This document shows, piece after piece, positions 49,597 through 59,215 of a DNA stretch of 64,000 bases. A model generated the notes under the pieces. That model ran no database searches and was not told where the DNA came from. It worked only from the letters and a program-made list of their open reading frames with translations. Both the position numbers and the translations under genes were made by a program. Each line of letters begins with the position of its first letter. Position 1 is the stretch's first letter. The DNA comes from Streptomyces aquilus (GTDB taxonomy: Bacteria > Actinomycetota > Actinomycetes > Streptomycetales > Streptomycetaceae), in the NCBI RefSeq assembly GCF_003955715.1, contig NZ_CP034463.1, positions 9,610,001 to 9,674,000 of the forward strand, in the 5' to 3' direction.

Positions 49597-50115
49597 ATGA
49601 TCGCGACGGTGGGCCACGCCGATCTGACCCCAGGGGCACTGAAGCTGGTGGAGGTCGAACTCGGGCCGGTACTGCAGCGGTTGCCCCGGCGGATGCCGGT
49701 GGTGGTGCGGGCGGGCGCCGGGGCGCCGGTCGCCGTCGGACGGGCCGTGCGTGCCGAGGGTCGGGAACTGATCGTGGTGATGCCCGCACCGGGGACGGCG
49801 CCCACGGTGTCGTCGGCGGATGACCGGACGGCCGTCGGTGAACTGCTGTGCCTCGCCGAGCAGGTGCGCCTGCTGGCGTACGACCCGGCCGTCCGCGACG
49901 CCTGCGTCGGCGCGGACGAGCGGATCATCGCGGGCTGCCGGCGCCTGTTGGCCGTCTGGGACGGCTCACCGTCCAACGGCCGTGATGCCACCGCCCACTT
50001 GGTGGCTTACGCCAGGGCCCGGGGCCTTCCGGTCGAGGTGCTGTGGCCGGAGGGAGCCGCGCGGCAAGCGATACCCGGCACGCCGCGCACCCCACCGCGG
50101 CTGCCGACCGCGTGA
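49597..50115 (+). CDS. SLOG/YspA-like nucleotide-binding protein (putative)
   Basis: The 172-residue protein from ATG 49597 (MIATVGHADLTPGALKLVE) has a Rossmann-like pattern: an early GH-ADLT loop, the strand RELIVVMPAPGTAP, GADERIIAGCRRLLAVWDGSPSNG, and ATAHLVAYARARGLPVEVLWPEG. The last two blocks resemble SLOG-family proteins, which bind nucleotides or nucleotide-derived signals. The frame open upstream is ignored because its composition is not protein-like. It begins the possible redox island that contains VKOR and an oxidase subunit. The family call is moderate; the function is unknown. Confidence 0.65.
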   Translation: MIATVGHADLTPGALKLVEVELGPVLQRLPRRMPVVVRAGAGAPVAVGRAVRAEGRELIVVMPAPGTAPTVSSADDRTAVGELLCLAEQVRLLAYDPAVRDACVGADERIIAGCRRLLAVWDGSPSNGRDATAHLVAYARARGLPVEVLWPEGAARQAIPGTPRTPPRLPTA

Positions 50116-50181
50116 CGTCCCCTGCTCATAACCCGGCGCGGCCCCGGCCCACCCGGACACCATCGAGGCGGAACCTTTCCC

Positions 50182-50850
50182 ATGACCAGCAGTACCACCC
50201 CCACCGTGCACGACTTCGACGCCCGAGCCGGGAAAGGCGGCCAACGGGCGAAGCCCGTAACGGAGAGCACCATCGGCGCCTCCCGCCTCTTCGCCTGGCT
50301 CCTGATCGTCACCGGCGCCCTCGGGATCCTCGCCTCCTTCGTGATCACCATCGACAAGTTCCAGCTCCTTCAGGACCCGGACTTCGCGCCCTCGTGCAAC
50401 CTGAGTCCGGTGCTGTCCTGCTCGAACGTGATGCGCAGTGACCAGGCAGGCGTGTTCGGGTTCCCCAACCCGCTGCTGGGCCTGCTTACTTACCCGGTCG
50501 TCGCCGCCGTCGGCCTCGCCCTGCTGGCCGGGGCGCGCTTCCGGCGCTGGTTCTGGCTCGGACTGAACGCCGGCACGTTGCTCGGCGCGGGCTTCTGCAT
50601 GTGGCTGATGACGCAGGCGCTGTACGAGATCGGCGCGCTGTGCCTGTGGTGCTGCCTGGCCTGGGCGGTCACCATCGCGATGTTCTGGTACGTCACCGTG
50701 CACAACCTCCGGCACGGCGTCATCCGGGCTCCGCGCGTTCTGGTCGCCGGGGTGCGGGAGTTCCACTGGGCGGTGCCGACCGCCTGGTACCTGAGCATCG
50801 TCATGCTCATCGCCACCCGCTGGTGGGACTACTGGCAGACAGTGCTCTGA
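50182..50850 (+). CDS. Vitamin K epoxide reductase (VKOR) family membrane protein
   Basis: The 222-residue protein has a soluble N-terminal 35 residues, then five hydrophobic helices. The VKOR signatures are visible: a periplasmic loop with [13 protein letters not shown] (the loop Cys pair), the Ser in [11 protein letters not shown], and the redox CxxC as CLWC at the fourth helix. In actinobacteria such proteins re-oxidise exported thiol-disulfide oxidases and pass electrons to menaquinone. No thioredoxin-like partner is fused or adjacent here. It precedes the oxidase subunit I gene by 223 bp on the same strand. Confidence 0.92.
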   Translation: MTSSTTPTVHDFDARAGKGGQRAKPVTESTIGASRLFAWLLIVTGALGILASFVITIDKFQLLQDPDFAPSCNLSPVLSCSNVMRSDQAGVFGFPNPLLGLLTYPVVAAVGLALLAGARFRRWFWLGLNAGTLLGAGFCMWLMTQALYEIGALCLWCCLAWAVTIAMFWYVTVHNLRHGVIRAPRVLVAGVREFHWAVPTAWYLSIVMLIATRWWDYWQTVL

Positions 50851-51073
50851 AGCGGTGCGGCCCACCGCGTCCGGGCTGGCGAAGAGGGACCGTTGGGCCC
50901 AGAACACGGGCCTCCACAGGGACTGTTCGGCCCTATCCGCACCCCATGGCCCACCGCAGATCATGAGGCGGCGGCCGGGAAGGGCCAGGTCCGTTCCCGT
51001 ACCCACAGCACTTCCCGGCCCGTCGACGACACCTGCGCGATGGGGAGGACACCGTCCGGTGGACGAGGCACAG

Positions 51074-52747
51074 ATGGATCAGATGGAGACCGTACGGCCG
51101 AGCTCCGAGGTCACCACGGCCGCAGTGGCGGCAGGACGGGCCACCCGGCCGGCGTGGGTGGAGTGGCTGACGACCACCGACCACAAGAAGATCGGGACGA
51201 TGTACCTGATCTCCGCGTTCGCCTTCTTCATCGTCGGCGGCGTCATGGCCCTGATGATGCGCGCCGAACTCGCCAGGCCCGGACTGCAGATCATGTCCGG
51301 CGAGCAGTTCAACCAGGCGTTCACCATGCACGGCTCGATCATGCTGCTGATGTTCGCGATGCCGCTGTTCACCGGGTTCGCCAACTGGATCATGCCGCTG
51401 CAGATCGGCGCGCCGGACGTCGCCTTCCCCCGGCTGAACATGCTGGCCTACTGGCTGTTCCTCTTCGGCTCGTCGATCGCCGCGTTCGGTTTCCTCACCC
51501 CGGGCGGAGCCGCCGACTTCGGCTGGTTCCTGTACGCGCCGCTCTCCGACGCCGTCCACTCGCCGGGACTCGGGGCCGATCTGTGGATCATGGGGGTGGC
51601 GCTGTCCGGCTTCGGCTCGATCCTCGGAGCCGTCAACTTCATCACCACGATCATCTGTATGCGAGCCCCCGGTATGACCATGTTCCGGATGCCGATCTTC
51701 ACCTGGAACGTGTTGCTGACCGCACTCCTGGTCCTGATCGTCTTCCCGGTGCTGGCAGCCGCGCTCTTCGCGCTGGAGGCGGACCGTGAGTTCGGCGCCC
51801 AGGTCTTCGACGCGGCCAACGGCGGAGCGCTGCTGTGGCAGCACCTGTTCTGGTTCTTCGGGCACCCCGAGGTGTACATCCTGGCGCTGCCGTTCTTCGG
51901 GATCGTCTCCGAGGTGATCCCGGTCTTCGCCCGCAAGCCGATGTTCGGCTACATGGGGCTCATCGGGGCCACCATCGCCATCGCCGGTCTGTCGGTGACC
52001 GTGTGGGCGCACCACATGTACGTCACCGGCGGCGTACTGCTGCCCTTCTTCTCCTTCATGACGTTCCTGATCGCGGTGCCGACCGGCGTGAAGTTCTTCA
52101 ACTGGATCGGCACGATGTGGAAGGGCTCGCTGTCCTTCGAGACGCCGATGCTGTGGACCACGGGCTTCCTGATCACCTTCCTGTTCGGCGGCCTGACCGG
52201 CGTGATCCTGGCCTCACCGCCGATGGACTTCCATCTCTCCGACTCCTACTTCGTCGTCGCGCACTTCCACTACACGGTGTTTGGCACGGTTGTGTACGCG
52301 ATGTTCGCCGGATTCCACTTCTGGTGGCCCAAGTTCACCGGCAAGATGCTCGACGAACGGCTCGGGAAGATCACCTTCTGGACGCTCACGGCCGGCTTCC
52401 ACCTCACCTTCCTCGTCCAGCACTGGCTGGGCGCCGAGGGCATGCCGCGCCGCTACGCCGACTACCTGGCCGCCGACGGCTTCACGGCCCTCAACTCCCT
52501 GTCCACGATCGGGGCCTTCCTGCTGGGGCTGTCGGTCCTGCCGTTCCTCTACAACGTCTGGAAGACCGCCAAGTACGGTAAGAAGGTCGAGGTCGACGAC
52601 CCGTGGGGCTACGGCCGCTCGCTGGAATGGGCCACCTCCTGCCCGCCGCCGCGCCACAACTTCCGCACCCTGCCCCGGATCCGGTCCGAGTCCCCGGCGT
52701 TCGACCTGCACCACCCCGAGACCGCCGAACTCGACACGGCGGGCTGA
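51074..52747 (+). CDS. ctaD: Cytochrome c oxidase subunit I (aa3 type)
   Basis: The 557-residue protein starts at MDQMETV (a second ATG is three codons on). It has about twelve membrane helices and the ligands of subunit [13 protein letters not shown] (low-spin haem His), [15 protein letters not shown] (CuB His and cross-linked Tyr), WAHHMYVTG (CuB His pair) and [12 protein letters not shown] (haem a3 and a His). The opening [12 protein letters not shown] is typical of actinobacterial CtaD. Genes for subunits II, III or cytochrome c are not adjacent, so this is an extra, orphan copy. It is followed three bases later by a small membrane protein gene. Confidence 0.95.
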   Translation: MDQMETVRPSSEVTTAAVAAGRATRPAWVEWLTTTDHKKIGTMYLISAFAFFIVGGVMALMMRAELARPGLQIMSGEQFNQAFTMHGSIMLLMFAMPLFTGFANWIMPLQIGAPDVAFPRLNMLAYWLFLFGSSIAAFGFLTPGGAADFGWFLYAPLSDAVHSPGLGADLWIMGVALSGFGSILGAVNFITTIICMRAPGMTMFRMPIFTWNVLLTALLVLIVFPVLAAALFALEADREFGAQVFDAANGGALLWQHLFWFFGHPEVYILALPFFGIVSEVIPVFARKPMFGYMGLIGATIAIAGLSVTVWAHHMYVTGGVLLPFFSFMTFLIAVPTGVKFFNWIGTMWKGSLSFETPMLWTTGFLITFLFGGLTGVILASPPMDFHLSDSYFVVAHFHYTVFGTVVYAMFAGFHFWWPKFTGKMLDERLGKITFWTLTAGFHLTFLVQHWLGAEGMPRRYADYLAADGFTALNSLSTIGAFLLGLSVLPFLYNVWKTAKYGKKVEVDDPWGYGRSLEWATSCPPPRHNFRTLPRIRSESPAFDLHHPETAELDTAG

Positions 52748-52750
52748 ACC

Positions 52751-53317
52751 GTGACCTGTCTTCTGGGGCTCGGCATCGCACTGGTGACCGTTTCCGGCTG
52801 CGTCTGGTATCTGCCGGCCCTCGCCGACCTGCGCGCGGGAGACGACCGCCCCCGCTTCCGCCGAACGGCGGCCGAGGCGTGTCTGACGGGCTGGATCACG
52901 GCAGGGACCGTGGCGCTGCTGCTCCTCGCGGACGTGATCTGGCCGGTGTCGTGCGCGGCGGCCGCGGCGGGCGCCGTCGGCACCGCCGTGCTCCGGGTCC
53001 GTGCCGCAGCGCAACACCGGGTCGAGGCACGGGAGGTCGCCCGTCACTGGTCGACTCTGGAACCCACCCCGCCGCGGCACGGCCGGTCGCAGGTCCGTAC
53101 GGAGCCCGCCTTCGCCGCCCTGGTCGCCGCCGGGGTGGTTGGCGCCCTCATCGCGAAGGCCCTTCTCATGGCCGCCGGGCCGGACGACGGGTGGCGGAGG
53201 CTGGCGGCCACCACTGCCCCTGCCGCCGTCCTCGGTGTCTTCCTCATCCTCGCCGCCGTGTACGCCCACATGGCCCGCCACCACACCACGAGGGACCGTA
53301 CGCGACCCCCCAGGTAG
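52751..53317 (+). CDS. Small membrane protein downstream of ctaD
   Basis: The 188-residue protein starts at GTG 52751, three bases after the ctaD stop, so the two are co-translated. It has four hydrophobic segments (about 1-20, 44-80, 122-142 and 156-175) and a basic tail. I do not recognise a family; by position it may help assemble or modulate the oxidase. A hairpin overlaps its stop codon. Confidence 0.7.
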   Translation: MTCLLGLGIALVTVSGCVWYLPALADLRAGDDRPRFRRTAAEACLTGWITAGTVALLLLADVIWPVSCAAAAAGAVGTAVLRVRAAAQHRVEAREVARHWSTLEPTPPRHGRSQVRTEPAFAALVAAGVVGALIAKALLMAAGPDDGWRRLAATTAPAAVLGVFLILAAVYAHMARHHTTRDRTRPPR

Positions 53318-53322
53318 GGGGG
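53306..53322. terminator. Hairpin overlapping the stop of the ctaD-linked gene
   Basis: CCCCCC and GGGGGG enclose AGGTA; the stop codon lies in the loop and stem. It could end the ctaD transcript. Confidence 0.45.
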
Positions 53323-53450
53323 TTGCCGGCTCCCCGAGGGGCGCAGCGAGAGCTGGTCTGTGAGGCGCGATGTCTGTGTGGCCGCGAGGACGAACGCCGC
53401 TTCCGGCGCGACCAGACGGATGCCGGAAGCGGATGGAGACCCGGGAATGG

Positions 53451-54137
53451 TCAAGACGGCGTCTCACCGTCGGCTCGCTGCTGTGTCGCCTCCGCCGGTT
53501 CAGAGCCGCCCATGTCCAGCCGGAACGGCGGATACGTGTCCGTCATCAGCGCGGCGTAGGCGGCGACCCGCAGGACCCACCGGTTCAGGCCCAGGACCAG
53601 GTCGAACAGGCTCCGGGGGTACTTCTGGGTGACGGCCAGGGTCACGCCGGCGATGACGGTCAGCACGGAGACGAGTCCGCCGGACCACCAGCCGAGACGG
53701 AAGCCGCCGAGGAAGAAGCCGATGACGACGTAGTGCGGGATCGCCAGCAGCCACCACTTCACCAGCACCAGACCGCGCGAGAGGCGCTCGGGGTAGGCGA
53801 TGTCCAGCCGGGCGGGATATTCCGGCTCCTCACCCAGGCTGAAGGGCGGGTAGCGGTCGGTGCCCAGGGCGTTGTACGAGTAGAAGGCGACCCGCCAGCT
53901 CCAGCGCAGCACACCCAGGTTGTAGTCGAACAGCGAGCGTGGGTAGCGCCCGGTGAACAGGATGCCGAAGAACGCGATGACGCTCACCAGGGCGAAGCCG
54001 ATCCAGAGGAAGACCAGCACCACGTAGTGCGGGATCACGAGGATCCACTTCACCAGCCACAGCCATCGCGACAGTGGAGTGTCGAGCACCGCGACGACCC
54101 GGACCGGACGGTCCGTGAATCCTGCCAGGGTTGTCAT
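53451..54137 (-). CDS. DUF4389 domain membrane protein
   Basis: The 228-residue protein starts at ATG 54137 (MTTLAGFTDRPVRV), which has GGAG upstream; the ATG six codons earlier does not. It contains two DUF4389-type units, each with an IPHYVV membrane helix followed by a TG/TQ-KYPRSLFD motif (GRYPRSLFDYNLGVLRW and QKYPRSLFDLVLGLNRW). The function of the family is not known. It is convergent with the ctaD unit and transcribed toward it. Confidence 0.85.
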   Translation of the reverse strand: MTTLAGFTDRPVRVVAVLDTPLSRWLWLVKWILVIPHYVVLVFLWIGFALVSVIAFFGILFTGRYPRSLFDYNLGVLRWSWRVAFYSYNALGTDRYPPFSLGEEPEYPARLDIAYPERLSRGLVLVKWWLLAIPHYVVIGFFLGGFRLGWWSGGLVSVLTVIAGVTLAVTQKYPRSLFDLVLGLNRWVLRVAAYAALMTDTYPPFRLDMGGSEPAEATQQRADGETPS

Positions 54138-54419
54138 GGCGATCAGCTCCTTCATCGCGCGGCCAACGCCCTCGGACAGGGCCCGTCACCAGCGTGACGG
54201 CCGGGCCGACGCGGCCACGAGGGCCGACCGGGGGCGAACGCCGGGCCATCGGTCCCGGATATGTTCGGCGAACGCGACAGACGGGTGTCCCCGGGGTGCC
54301 GTCAGTGGTTCCCCGCGCTGGAACGGGCCGCCCAGGAGCAGTGTGGACGGAGTGCGCCGTCGAGCGCCTCGGACGCCTGCCGGAGCCTGCCTGACACGGA
54401 CATCAGGAGGCGCTGTCCG

Positions 54420-54878
54420 TCATGAGTGGTTGCCACTGCCATGGAGACCGTACAGGTCGAGAAGTCGGACGCGGGCCGCGTGCAGCCGGTGGGCGACCAC
54501 TCGGCCGACCCAGACCGCGACCGCTCGGCCGAACTCCGGGTCGGCGGCGCACATCTCCCGCACGGCGAGCGCGTCGAACTCCCAGGCCCGTACTGGATGC
54601 GTGACCTGCGCGCCGAACTGCCAGACGTAGGGCGGGAAATGCCAGGACCAGCCGATCAGTTCACCGTGCCCGAGCGATTCGATGACGGGTGACCGACGAC
54701 CGGGCACGTACAGATCGAGGGCGACGACACCGGTCCGCACGATCCACAGCCGGTCGGCTCGCCGGCCCTCCTCGAACAGGCGGGTGCCCGTGTCGAAGGA
54801 GACCTCGCGGGCGATGCCCATCAACCGCTCCCGGTGCTCGGCCGGGAGGATCGAGTCCATGAGGGTGATAGAGGTCAT
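54420..54878 (-). CDS. Cyclic nucleotide-binding (Crp-like) domain protein without DNA-binding domain
   Basis: The 152-residue protein is a single cNMP-binding beta-roll (FDTGTRLFEEGRRADRLWIVRTG, VIESLGHGELIGWSW) with a helical C terminus ending at GLHGSGNHS. The usual Crp helix-turn-helix is absent, so it is not a conventional transcription factor. Such stand-alone domains occur in actinobacterial stress and dormancy loci. It lies 282 bp upstream of the DUF4389 gene on the same strand. Confidence 0.85.
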   Translation of the reverse strand: MTSITLMDSILPAEHRERLMGIAREVSFDTGTRLFEEGRRADRLWIVRTGVVALDLYVPGRRSPVIESLGHGELIGWSWHFPPYVWQFGAQVTHPVRAWEFDALAVREMCAADPEFGRAVAVWVGRVVAHRLHAARVRLLDLYGLHGSGNHS

Positions 54879-56188
54879 CGTTCCTCTTCCCTTCGTTCGC
54901 GTTAGCTGCGGCCCAATCGGGTGCCGAGTTGGTGTGCGAGTCCGCGGCAGCTTTTTCTGAATGCCGGGGCGTCCGGTTCCGTTGGGCTGACGTCAGTTCG
55001 TCGCGGGGCGGTGAGGGCTCAGGTTCGGGCCATGGCGTCGGACCTCGTCCTGTCCCGGACGGCGGTTGTGTGACTTGCTGTCATCGTTTCCCTCCGGCAG
55101 CCGAGAGGGCCGTTGCCATCAGCGTGGGCGCGGGACGACTGGGGCGCCACGGACTGCCCGGTCCCGACAGGTGGGCCGTTGGGCCCGGGAATTGCAGGTG
55201 TTCGGCAGGGGCGGTCACCCGTAGCGTCCCGCCCGTGCCGAACACCTGCCGTCCCGGCACCTGAACGACGGGCGTGCTGACCCGTCACCAGGCACGTGAC
55301 GACGCAGCGGCTCCGCGGCCGGACTTCGCTCTCCAGGCGGCCTGACGCAAGGCGTCGGACGCCGCGTAGCACGTCATATGACGCCGGCGCAGGCGACCGT
55401 GCGGGCAGGCCGAATCACGTGCTGTCGCCACGCGCCTGACGCCCTCTAGGATTCGAACAGACAAGCCAGGCGCTTCTCTGGTGGCCAACCAAACAACCTG
55501 GCTGCGGCCCCCAGCCCCCGGGCCCCCAGGACAACCGAACCAGCAGGGACACCAGGGCCCGCAATCGACGCGAACGATCCCGCGAGCCCCGGTCCCCTCG
55601 TCCTCGCGGCCGGTTCGAGCTGGGGCGAACTCCCGCACGCCCCAGGGCCCGTGAGGACGATCCGCGCGCGAGGACCTCGTGCACCAGGGGAGCTGCGCGG
55701 GGCTCTCGCGCCGGTGGCCGTCGCCGCTGTCGCCGACCACCGGCGGCGGCCGCCCTGCACACACACGCGTGCCGGGAGCGTCCGCGCGGTCTGTGCCGCA
55801 CGGACGCACAGCCGGTGCTCTCCCGCCGGCTCCCGGCCGCAGCCACGGTGGCACCGACCCCGCCGTGGCTTCCCCGGCGGGCACCCGCACGCGGCGGCGA
55901 AATCGAGGGGAACCATCACCACCGCGCGCCGCCCGCCGCATCGAGGGCGAAGGCGCGCCTTCGCCTACTTCCATCCTCACATTCCGCACCACGGCAAAGA
56001 GGGGTCCACCGGTCCATGCAAAGAGGGTCAACCAGCCCTAACCGGTTGAGCCTTGCACAGTTCAACGGCTCGGAGGAGACGTCGCCCCGACCTGCCGTTC
56101 TGGTTCTCAGAAGAAGCTGAGAAGTTCCTGTGCCAGGCTGGCGCGCCGCCGACACATCACGCGTGACCAACCTGCTGGAGGAACTCCC
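54879..56188. other. 1.3-kb stretch without a supported gene
   Basis: Several frames of 80-250 codons are open on both strands, but they are rich in Arg, Pro and Gly, change composition abruptly and show no motif I know. No insertion-sequence ends, tRNA or clear relic was recognised. The stretch is less regular in third-position GC than its neighbours. It may be a degraded region or hold an unannotated RNA. Confidence 0.4.
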
Positions 56189-56707
56189 ATGGGCCTGATC
56201 AACGGTCTGCCCGCGCACGTTTTGCTCGTGCATTTCGTCGTCGTACTGGTTCCCCTGACCGCGCTGGCACTCGCGGTCTGCGCGGTCAGGCCGAGCGTGG
56301 CACAGCGCATGGGCATCGTGCTGCCCCTGCTGGCTCTGGTCACTCTCGTGAGCGTTCCGCTGGCCACAGAGGCCGGGGAGTGGCTTGAGGAACACGTTGC
56401 CGACGATGCGCTGGTGCGTCGGCATGCCACCCTGGGCGACGGCCTGCTGCCCTGGGTCGGAGGCCTGTTCGTTCTGGCAGTCTTCGTCTGGTGGGCAGCC
56501 CGCCGCCGGGAATCGACCGGGTCAGGCGCCTCGCGCCGCTCAGGTCGGTCGGCGGCTGCGGTGCGTGTCGCGGTTGCAGTTCTGTCGCTCGTCGTGGCTG
56601 TGGGTGCTGCCGTGGACGTGTACCGTATCGGCGATTCGGGGGCGAAGGCGGCGTGGCACGACGGCTTCTCGAAGACTGCGTCGGACGGTGACGGGGACGC
56701 TGACTGA
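56189..56707 (+). CDS. DUF2231 family membrane protein
   Basis: The 172-residue protein begins MGLINGLPAHVLLVHFVVVLVPL, the usual first helix of DUF2231 proteins with its conserved G-L-P-x-H and LVH motifs. It has four hydrophobic helices and an acidic tail. Some relatives bind haem-like cofactors or sit near redox enzymes; the function here is unknown. GGAGGAACTCCC precedes the ATG. It is convergent with the LAETG protein gene. Confidence 0.85.
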   Translation: MGLINGLPAHVLLVHFVVVLVPLTALALAVCAVRPSVAQRMGIVLPLLALVTLVSVPLATEAGEWLEEHVADDALVRRHATLGDGLLPWVGGLFVLAVFVWWAARRRESTGSGASRRSGRSAAAVRVAVAVLSLVVAVGAAVDVYRIGDSGAKAAWHDGFSKTASDGDGDAD

Positions 56708-56727
56708 CCCACACCCCGGTGTTGTGG

Positions 56728-56763
56728 CAGCTCCGCCGCCCAGGTGTGGGTGCGGCGGAGCTG
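56728..56763. terminator. Bidirectional terminator between DUF2231 and LAETG genes
   Basis: CAGCTCCGCCGC and GCGGCGGAGCTG form a perfect 12-bp stem with a 12-base loop, between two convergent genes. Confidence 0.75.
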
Positions 56764-56804
56764 TCGGATGTCCTACGGTGTGACGCCTTGCCCTGCGACG
56801 GTGG

Positions 56805-57728
56805 TTATGAGCGGCGGGTGCGGCGGGTCGTGTAGATCGCGCCGGCGCCGAGGGCGATGACTGCGGCGGCACCGCCGGCTATCAGGCCGACCGGTGCGCT
56901 GGAGCCGGTCTCGGCCAGGGGCGGGGTGCTGTCGCTGGGCGAGGGCGTCGGGGTGGTCGGCGGTGTCGACTCCATCGGCGGGACGTCCGGGGTGGTGGGC
57001 GGGGTGGTCTCGGTGGACGGCTTCGTGGGCGTGGCGGGGGGAGTGGTCTCCTCGGCGGGCGGCTGGCTGGTGGGCGGCGTGCTCGGGGTGTCCGGCGTCG
57101 ACTCCGAGGGCGTCGGCGTGGGGGAGTTGGGCTTGTCGGGAGTGCAGGCCTTCTCCCCGCCGTTCCACGCGGCGATGAGGTGGTACGGGGTGACGACGTT
57201 GTCGGGCTGGTACGGGGCGGGGCCGTGGCCGTCCTCCGTCTTGCCGTCGTAGATGATGTCGTCGCCGTACAGGTCGATCTGCCCGTAGCAGTCGGGCGTC
57301 TTCACCGTCAGCTTCTGCCAGGAGTGCTTGCCGTTGCCTGAGTCCGCGACGTCGGCGGAGGTGAGGTACACGGTGGCGTGGTCGACGAGGGTCTGGTGGC
57401 CGGAGGTGTACCAGTTGGAACCTTCGGTGGTGTATTCGGCCAGCGACACCGGGTACTTGCAGTCGTCGCCGACCGTCTGTCCCGGGGCCAGGCGCACCTC
57501 GACCGTGCCGGGGGCGGCGTCCCACTGGTGGAAGCCGCCCTGAGAGGTCCAGTCGGCGCCGACCGGGTTTCCGCCTGCGTCGACGATGCGGTACTGCACG
57601 GTGGCGGACTGGCAGCCGCCCGCTGTCGTGGCGTGCGCGGAAGCGGCCCCGAGCAGGGGGGTGGCGCAGGCGAAGAGAGCGCTTGCGGCGAGGGCGGCCG
57701 AGGTTCTGGAGCGAGGGGAGCGCGTCAA
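56805..57728 (-). CDS. LAETG-anchored cell-wall surface protein
   Basis: The 307-residue protein has a signal peptide (cleavage near AHA-TTA, about 33), a folded domain of about 170 residues (four Cys: SATVQYRIVD, YTSGHQTLVDHATVYL, LYGDDIIYDGKTED), and a 70-residue stalk of Thr/Pro/Ser repeats. The C terminus is a sorting signal: LAETG at about 271-275, a hydrophobic helix, and RRTRR at the end. LAxTG signals are used by the class E sortases of Streptomyces, so it would be covalently linked to peptidoglycan. The folded domain is not recognised. Confidence 0.9.
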   Translation of the reverse strand: MTRSPRSRTSAALAASALFACATPLLGAASAHATTAGGCQSATVQYRIVDAGGNPVGADWTSQGGFHQWDAAPGTVEVRLAPGQTVGDDCKYPVSLAEYTTEGSNWYTSGHQTLVDHATVYLTSADVADSGNGKHSWQKLTVKTPDCYGQIDLYGDDIIYDGKTEDGHGPAPYQPDNVVTPYHLIAAWNGGEKACTPDKPNSPTPTPSESTPDTPSTPPTSQPPAEETTPPATPTKPSTETTPPTTPDVPPMESTPPTTPTPSPSDSTPPLAETGSSAPVGLIAGGAAAVIALGAGAIYTTRRTRRS

Positions 57729-57805
57729 GATCTGCCTCTGTGGATCGGGGGTGTGGGAGGTGGATGGGCGCGAGTGGGCCTACGTATGCGGAGACCAAGA
57801 AGTCC

Positions 57806-57860
57806 GGGGGTAAGCCACTCACGTCACTTGGCTCACTTCAGACGCAGTGAGCGACTCGAA
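57806..57860 (-). promoter_or_regulatory. Tandem GTGAG-type repeats upstream of the LAETG gene
   Basis: On the minus strand GCTCACTGCG, AAGTGAGCC, AAGTGACG and GTGAGTGG follow at short intervals about 85-130 bp above the start. They could be a cluster of regulator sites. Beyond this, 57729-58050 holds no gene. Confidence 0.3.
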
Positions 57861-58049
57861 TTCTTGTCCTCTTCCACAACCCCCGTCAAATTTTTGCGAG
57901 TTCACCACAACTTCAAGCTCATGGCGGGCGGTTTTTTGGAGCCGGGAAGACAGTCGAACCCACGCAATCCGCTCTCTCTGTCGAGGCCGGCCCTGACGGA
58001 GGGGGTTGGGAGCAGGGGAGGGTGCCTTGGGCGAGGCTGCTGGTGTGTG

Positions 58050-58870
58050 CGGTCCTCGAGTGTGTCCGACCCGGCGGACCGGGCCGGTCGGCGTGCTGGC
58101 GGCAGGTGACCCGACGTTCTTCGGCGGGCGCCAGGTGCGCTCGGGTGAAGGCGGTCAACTGGATCATCGGGCACGGAAGTTGGGCGACGGGATCCGCTGC
58201 ACGACAGCCCGTGCCCGAAGGGGGTGGGCGGGGGGTCGAGGCTGCTGGCGCCCTGGGTGTTGCTGCCGAGCGGGGCGTGCAGATACGTGCCGGGCTGGCC
58301 GCCTGAGGTCCGCGGGATCTGCACCGCAGCTTGGCGGAGGGGTTGATCCGTCCGGAGAGCACCCCGGCGAGGGCCGGGCCGCCCTCCTCGCCGGGGAAGC
58401 AGGCCTGGATGACGGCGGCGGCGCGGTCGGTGCGGGCGCCCAGCGCGTACGGGCGGCCGGAGACGACGAGCAGGACGACCGGAGTACTGGTGGCCAGCAG
58501 GGCCTCGACCAGGTCGCCCTGGACCCCCGGCAGCGAGAGGTCCTTCACATCGCAGCCCTCGCCGGAGGTGCCGAGGCCGAAGAGAGCGGCACGTTCGCCG
58601 ACCATCGCGATGCAGACGTCCGCCTGCCGGGCCGCCGCCACGGCCGCGTCGATGCTGCTGCGGTCGACGTCCTTGACGGGGCAGCCCTGTTCGTAGGCGA
58701 TGAGGGTGCCCGACAGCTCCGTGGCCAGGGCGTCCAGGAGTGTGTGGGCCTCGATGCCGTTGCCGTGGCCGGGATGGTGGGGCAGGACGCGGTTGGGGAA
58801 GGAGTAGCAGCCGAAGAAGGCGTTGCCGTCGTCGGCGCACGGACCGATGAGGGCGATGTACTCGAGTTGT
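58050..58870 (-). pseudogene. Relic of a GH3 beta-glycosidase
   Basis: Reading leftward, the C-terminal GH3 domain is plain: LEYIALIGPCADDGNAFFGC, CPVKDVDRSSIDAAVAAARQ, LFGLGTSGEGCDVKDLSLPG, VVLLVVSGRPYALGA and FPGEEGGPALAGVLSGRINP. Near 58325 one base is lost, and the frame then continues in another phase as VQIPRTSGGQPGTYLHAPLG to PFGHGLS. The fibronectin-like tail reappears in the first phase as DPVAQL to ERRVTCRQHADRPG after an internal deletion near 58195. The catalytic TIM barrel is absent. The gene is dead; it resembles beta-xylosidase or beta-glucosidase enzymes, so the locus once had that activity. Confidence 0.8.
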
Positions 58871-59167
58871 GCGACGCCCTGCTGTGCACCGACGGGCCGG
58901 TGCGGACGCTGGTCGAACCGGCGCTCGCGCCGGAACACCGTAGTGGGGACGGGGCTTTTGTGCGGCGGACTCAACCGTGGACGGATCGATGTCGTCCGGC
59001 TGTGTCGGGTCCTGGTCGCGGTGCCGTTGCCGAGGGCGGCGGACGGTCGCCTCGTGCTGGCGGTGGATGTCTCGCCATGGCTGCGTCCAGACGCCAACAC
59101 GTCTGCTGACCGGCCCAGGTCTTCCACGGCAGCCCATGCCGCGCGAGTGCCCCCTGACCTGGTGCGT

Positions 59168-59210
59168 GCTGCCGGGGACCGGAGCCGTGAGGGCTCTGGT
59201 CCCCGGCAGC
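59168..59210. terminator. Long stem-loop ending the SGNH-CBM13 gene
   Basis: GCTGCCGGGGACC and GGTCCCCGGCAGC form a perfect 13-bp stem that continues inward as GGAGCC/GGCTCT, 6 bp past the leftward stop. The 58871-59167 stretch to its left holds no supported gene. Confidence 0.8.
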
Positions 59211-59215
59211 GGGGG

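Noticed and set aside
55437..55480. GTTCGAATCCTAGAGG, like a tRNA T-arm, on the minus strand
   Set aside because: The flanking bases do not pair into a 5-bp T-stem and no acceptor, D or anticodon arms can be drawn.
55285..56031. 248-codon minus-strand frame
   Set aside because: Composition shifts along its length, no motif, no ribosome site; likely chance opening in high-GC DNA.
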